Source: Planctomycetota bacterium
GTDB lineage: Bacteria > Planctomycetota > Planctomycetia > Pirellulales > Pirellulaceae
DNA: 27,992 nt
Direction of reading: 5' to 3'
Assembly (NCBI GenBank): GCA_029259935.1
Contig: JAJDEH010000141.1
Span: 1-27,992 of the forward strand
The position numbers and the translations under genes are program-made. The notes beneath the pieces are model-generated. The model did not search any database. It had not been told where the DNA came from and saw only the letters and a program-made list of their open reading frames with translations. Shown piece by piece: positions 24,912-27,992 of the stretch (its first letter is position 1; the number at the start of each line of letters is the position of its first letter).

Positions 24912-25943
24912 ATGCCAGTCATCGAAATTCAACAGCTTGCCAAGTCGTACCGCGTCTACCAAAAGAAGGAAGGCTTGGCGGCTTCGTTGCGGGGGTTGTT
25001 TCATCGCGAATATCGCGAAGTCCGCGCCGTGCGTGATATCGACCTAACCGTCGACGCCGGCGAGTTCGTTGCCTTTCTTGGTCCCAACGGAGCGGGAAAG
25101 ACCACGACCTTGAAACTGCTCTCCGGGGTGATCAATCCCACCAGTGGCACGGCTACGGTGATGGGACATACCCCATGGAAACGAGAAAACGCGTATCGCC
25201 GCCGATTCGCGCTGGTGATGGGCCAGAAAAACCAGTTGTGGTGGGATTTGCCCGCGCACGAATCGTTTCGCTTGCATCAGCAGATTTATCGCATTCCGCC
25301 GGATCAGTTCGAGCAAACCAAGAATGAACTCACCGAACTGCTGAACGTCGAAAAACTACTCAAGCAACCAGTTCGCGAACTGTCGCTCGGCGAGCGCATG
25401 AAAATGGAGTTGACCGCCGCGCTGCTGCATTCACCCGATGTGCTGTTTCTCGACGAACCGACCATCGGGCTGGACGTCATCGCGCAGCACAACATTCAAC
25501 AGTTCCTCAAACGGTATCAGCAGGAACGCGGCACCACGATCCTGCTGACCAGCCATTACATGAAAGACGTAGCGGCCTTGTGTCAGCGCGTCGTCGTGAT
25601 TAATCACGGGCAGATTCAATATGACGGATCGTTGTCTGGCATCATCGATCAGTTCAGCGGCCATAAGATCGTCACGCTGCAGTTGCCGGACAACGAAACC
25701 TTCGACGACTTGAGCCGTTACGGCGAAGTCATCGAAGTGATCCCGCCCCGCGCCAAGCTGCGTGTTGAACGAGCCGAAGTACCCAAGATGCTGGCGGCAC
25801 TGCTCGACCGGCACACGATCGAAGATGTCAGCGTGGAAGATCAGCCGCTGGAGGAAGTGATTGCCGAAGTTTTTGCTCAGGCGGACGATGACGATTCGCC
25901 CGCGGATCATCGAGCGGAGGCGGTCGCCGCCAAGGGCGAGTGA
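24912..25943 (+). CDS. ABC transporter ATP-binding protein (COG4586 type)
   Basis: 343 residues. Energises an ABC-2 exporter. Walker A GPNGAGKT at 57-64, signature LSLGE at 157-161, Walker B LFLDEP at 178-183, H-loop TSH at 213-215. The opening [30 protein letters not shown], and the [13 protein letters not shown] segment are typical of the COG4586 group. The C-terminal extension of about 100 residues ([20 protein letters not shown]) is a regulatory domain as in NatA/DrrA-like proteins, with an acidic tail ([13 protein letters not shown]). The ATG at 24912 is chosen by family N-terminus; the frame opens at 24837 with unlike sequence. The permease gene follows after 9 bp. Substrate unknown. 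Confidence 0.93.
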   Translation: MPVIEIQQLAKSYRVYQKKEGLAASLRGLFHREYREVRAVRDIDLTVDAGEFVAFLGPNGAGKTTTLKLLSGVINPTSGTATVMGHTPWKRENAYRRRFALVMGQKNQLWWDLPAHESFRLHQQIYRIPPDQFEQTKNELTELLNVEKLLKQPVRELSLGERMKMELTAALLHSPDVLFLDEPTIGLDVIAQHNIQQFLKRYQQERGTTILLTSHYMKDVAALCQRVVVINHGQIQYDGSLSGIIDQFSGHKIVTLQLPDNETFDDLSRYGEVIEVIPPRAKLRVERAEVPKMLAALLDRHTIEDVSVEDQPLEEVIAEVFAQADDDDSPADHRAEAVAAKGE

Positions 25944-25952
25944 GCAGCCGCC

Positions 25953-26768
25953 ATGTACGCAAGAGCAATCACCTGGTGGATCATTTTGCGAATCGCGTTG
26001 GAAGAGCGCCTGGTTTACCGCGGCGACTTCATGCTCGGCACATTGATGCGATTTCTGCCGATCGTCACGCAAATTTTCCTTTGGTGGGCCTTGTTCCAAA
26101 CCGTCGACGGCCCCATCAAGGGTTACACCTACGACGACATGGTGGCCTACTTCTTGTTGACCATGATCAGCCGTGCGTTTTCCAGCATGCCGGGACTTGC
26201 CTCGGGAGTTGCCTTGCAGATTCGCAACGGCGAAATAAAAAAGTTTCTGGTGCAACCGGTCGACCTGTTGGGCTTTCTGCTGCTAACACGCGTCGCCCAT
26301 AAGCTGGTTTATTACACCGTGGCCACCCTGCCGTTCGCGCTCGTTTTTTATCTGTGCCGTGGTTTTTTCGTCAACGGCTGGCCCGAAGCGCAAGTCATGG
26401 TGGCCTTCATTGCTTCGCTGATCATGGGATTTCTGTTGGGCTACTATCTGGAAGCGTGCATCGGACTGACGGGGTTCTGGTTTCTTGAAGTCAGCTCGTT
26501 GTTGTTCATCTACATGTTGTTGAGTTTCTTTCTGTCGGGGCACATGTTCCCACTAGACCTGTTGCCCCAGCCCTGGAATTTTCTCGTCGACTTACTGCCG
26601 CTCAAGTATTTTGCGTATTTCCAGGCGGCGGTCTTTTTAGGCAAAGTCGAAGGGTGGGAACTGGTCAAAGGGATTTCAGTTCAAGCCGCCTGGCTGGTGT
26701 TCTTCATCGTGCTTTCGCGCTTCATGTATTGGCGGGGCGTCAAACGCTACAGCGGATTTGGCGGATGA
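25953..26768 (+). CDS. ABC-2 type permease (COG4587 type)
   Basis: 271 residues, about six hydrophobic segments (near 21-45, 55-75, 110-135, 145-175, 180-200, 225-250). Typical of the permease partners of COG4586 ATPases: LRIALEERLVYRGDFMLGTLMRFLPIVTQIFLWWALF and an internal loop IRNGEIKKFLVQPVDLLGF. It spans the inner membrane and pairs with the ATPase encoded 9 bp upstream. Known operons of this type usually contain two different permeases; here only one is present and the next gene is convergent, so either this protein forms a homodimer or the partner is elsewhere. Ends RGVKRYSGFGG. Confidence 0.9.
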   Translation: MYARAITWWIILRIALEERLVYRGDFMLGTLMRFLPIVTQIFLWWALFQTVDGPIKGYTYDDMVAYFLLTMISRAFSSMPGLASGVALQIRNGEIKKFLVQPVDLLGFLLLTRVAHKLVYYTVATLPFALVFYLCRGFFVNGWPEAQVMVAFIASLIMGFLLGYYLEACIGLTGFWFLEVSSLLFIYMLLSFFLSGHMFPLDLLPQPWNFLVDLLPLKYFAYFQAAVFLGKVEGWELVKGISVQAAWLVFFIVLSRFMYWRGVKRYSGFGG

Positions 26769-26795
26769 CGCTCGAAGGTCATGCGGAGGACTTAA

Positions 26796-26831
26796 TTCTC
26801 CCCCTTGCCAAGGGGGAGTTAGAGGGGGTCG
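26796..26831. repeat. 36-bp palindromic dispersed repeat, copy B (inverted)
   Basis: Exact reverse complement of 20943-20978, with the core CTCCCCCTTG-C-CAAGGGGGAG on the plus strand. It lies between the convergent permease and SDR genes, 27 bp after one stop and 9 bp before the other. Confidence 0.9.
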
Positions 26832-26840
26832 TTCCTCGCA

Positions 26841-27869
26841 CTACACTCCGTTCGACGCTTCACCCGACAGAACAACAAGTTCCTTATTCTTCCCCGTGGC
26901 GAAATCAAGCGCCTGTTGAATGCCATCCTTGAAGTCGACCGCCGGTGCGTATCCCAAAACTCGTTTCGCCTTATCGATCGAATAGTCCAAATTGATGGCC
27001 ATGAACTTGATCGTCGCTCCGGTCAGTAGCGGTGCTTCTTTCGCTCCCCGCAGTTTTGCCATCCCTTCGATAATCGGACAGGCGCAACGAGCCAGCCAAA
27101 TCGGCACCTTGCCGGGACGCGGTTTGCCGAGGTAGTTGGCCACGGTCATTAGATACTCTTCACGAGTCACGAGCCGTTCGTCGCGGATATTGAAGGTCTC
27201 GCCGAGCGCCTCGTCTTTCTCTATCGCCAGGAAGACCGCCGAAACGACGTTGCCGACATAGACGTTATTCAAAACCTTTTGGCCGTCGCCGATAAACTTG
27301 ACGATTCCTTGGTCGAACCGTTTAAGCAGACGGGGCATGGCGTGCCGTTCGCCGGGACCGTAAATGAAACCGGGCCGCAAAATCACGGCCGGCAGGTTAT
27401 TCTCGCTGATGTGACGATTCACCAACACTTCCGCTTCGGCTTTGGTGCGGGTATAGCCGTCCAACCCGTACATGTCCGGGGGAACCGTTTCGTCCGTGCC
27501 GTAGTGATGGCGGGCCGGATAAACACCTAGCGAACTGATGTGAATCCAACGCTTCAGACATCCCGTTTGCTCGGCCGCGGTCAGCAGATGCTCGAGCGCC
27601 ACCACGTTGATCGCTCGATACTTTTCGGCCGGACCCCAATCGCCCGCATGGGCCGCGGTGTGAACGACGATGTCGATATCCTTCAGCGCGCCGGGCAGCG
27701 CCTCGTAGTCGGTCAAGTCGGCTTCGTAGTATTCGACGTCGACTCCTTCCAACATCGATCGATCGGAAGATGCACGGGCCAAGACGCGCACGTCGTAGCC
27801 CTCTTGGACAGCCCGCCGGGCAACGAAGCTGCCCAACATTCCCGTCGCCCCGGTCACCAACATTTTCAT
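26841..27869 (-). CDS. Extended SDR, NAD(P)-dependent epimerase/dehydratase
   Basis: 342 residues. N-terminal Rossmann motif TGATGMLG (G7, G10, G13), HTAAHAGDWG, ISSLGVYP and the catalytic Tyr139-x3-Lys143 (GYTRTK). The substrate half includes ILRPGFIYGPGERHAMPRL and NNVYVGNVVSAVFLA, the family's 'R-P-x-x-x-Y-G-P' and 'V-x-N-V' blocks. It is close to the 3-beta-hydroxysteroid-dehydrogenase/sugar-epimerase branch; the substrate (nucleotide sugar, sterol or hopanoid-type lipid) is not predictable. Cytoplasmic. Start ATG at 27869 with GGAG ten nt upstream. It is convergent with the ABC genes. Confidence 0.9.
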   Translation of the reverse strand: MKMLVTGATGMLGSFVARRAVQEGYDVRVLARASSDRSMLEGVDVEYYEADLTDYEALPGALKDIDIVVHTAAHAGDWGPAEKYRAINVVALEHLLTAAEQTGCLKRWIHISSLGVYPARHHYGTDETVPPDMYGLDGYTRTKAEAEVLVNRHISENNLPAVILRPGFIYGPGERHAMPRLLKRFDQGIVKFIGDGQKVLNNVYVGNVVSAVFLAIEKDEALGETFNIRDERLVTREEYLMTVANYLGKPRPGKVPIWLARCACPIIEGMAKLRGAKEAPLLTGATIKFMAINLDYSIDKAKRVLGYAPAVDFKDGIQQALDFATGKNKELVVLSGEASNGV

Positions 27870-27964
27870 GAAACAGAGACTCCTGAAGATTCATTTCTTC
27901 TATGATAGCTCAGGATCGGCCAAGCCCAACGTGTGGGTTGGCTCGAATGGATGTGAGGGTGTGG

Positions 27965-27992
27965 CTGGGGTCGAGCGACAGCGAGCCCCCAG
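27965..27992. repeat. Partial palindromic element at window end
   Basis: CTGGGG (27965-27970) and CCCCAG (27987-27992) are inverted arms around a GC-rich centre. This resembles the CTGGGG...CCCCAG type of intergenic repeat seen in planctomycetes, by recall. The window ends here, so its extent is unknown. Confidence 0.4.

Overview
The window looks like an ordinary chromosomal stretch of a planctomycete (Planctomycetota, probably a Pirellulales-type lineage). The family mix supports this: a Tat-exported DUF1501 protein, further Tat-exported proteins, exported five-bladed-propeller sugar-hydrolase-like proteins, a class II DNA photolyase, Cys-rich outer-membrane barrels, and short palindromic dispersed repeats of a kind frequent in these genomes. 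I saw no rRNA, tRNA, CRISPR array, transposase or phage gene. The assignment rests on family content, not on a marker gene.

Layout. (1) 1-4509: three tandem minus-strand paralogues of a Cys-rich outer-membrane beta-barrel protein, each with its own terminator. (2) 4976-7604: two Tat-exported proteins on the minus strand, an amidohydrolase and an unrecognised all-helical protein with an internal duplication. (3) 7790-11167: a sigma-54 activator with a non-receiver N-terminus, then glutamine synthetase I. (4) 11183-12709: a convergent class II CPD photolyase; the glnA terminator hairpin lies inside its 3' end. (5) 13056-15758: a tight three-gene sugar/uronate operon (tagaturonate epimerase UxaE, fucose-mutarotase-like FucU/RbsD, L-galactose/L-fucose-dehydrogenase-like aldo-keto reductase). 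(6) 15907-18590: two membrane-linked or exported endonuclease/exonuclease/phosphatase (EEP) proteins around a DUF4254 protein. (7) 18830-20887: another Cys-rich outer-membrane barrel and a periplasmic SIMPL-domain protein. (8) 21036-24734, minus strand: beta-propeller hydrolase-like protein, DUF1501 protein and a small exported hypothetical. (9) 24912-26768: a COG4586-type ABC ATPase with one ABC-2 permease, convergent with an extended SDR (26841-27869).

How the genes may work together. Region 5 reads as a catabolic cassette: anomer conversion by FucU, C1 oxidation by the aldo-keto reductase and epimerisation of a keto-uronate by UxaE, which suits an organism living on fucose-, galactose- or uronate-rich polysaccharides. 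Regions 1, 7 and 8 are envelope and export functions. The sigma-54 activator beside glnA suggests nitrogen control, but this is inferred from position only.

The most unusual sequence-level observations are: the tandem-duplicated H-x5-N-x2-H motif in the unknown Tat protein; a convergent intergenic region (20901-21043) built almost wholly from three pairs of 15-16 bp tandem duplications plus a palindrome; a 36-bp palindromic repeat present twice in opposite orientation; and the triplicated Cys-rich barrels with a 15-bp coding microsatellite. No obviously new multi-gene system is visible; the best candidates for new biology are the duplicated-motif protein and the conserved-looking sugar cassette.
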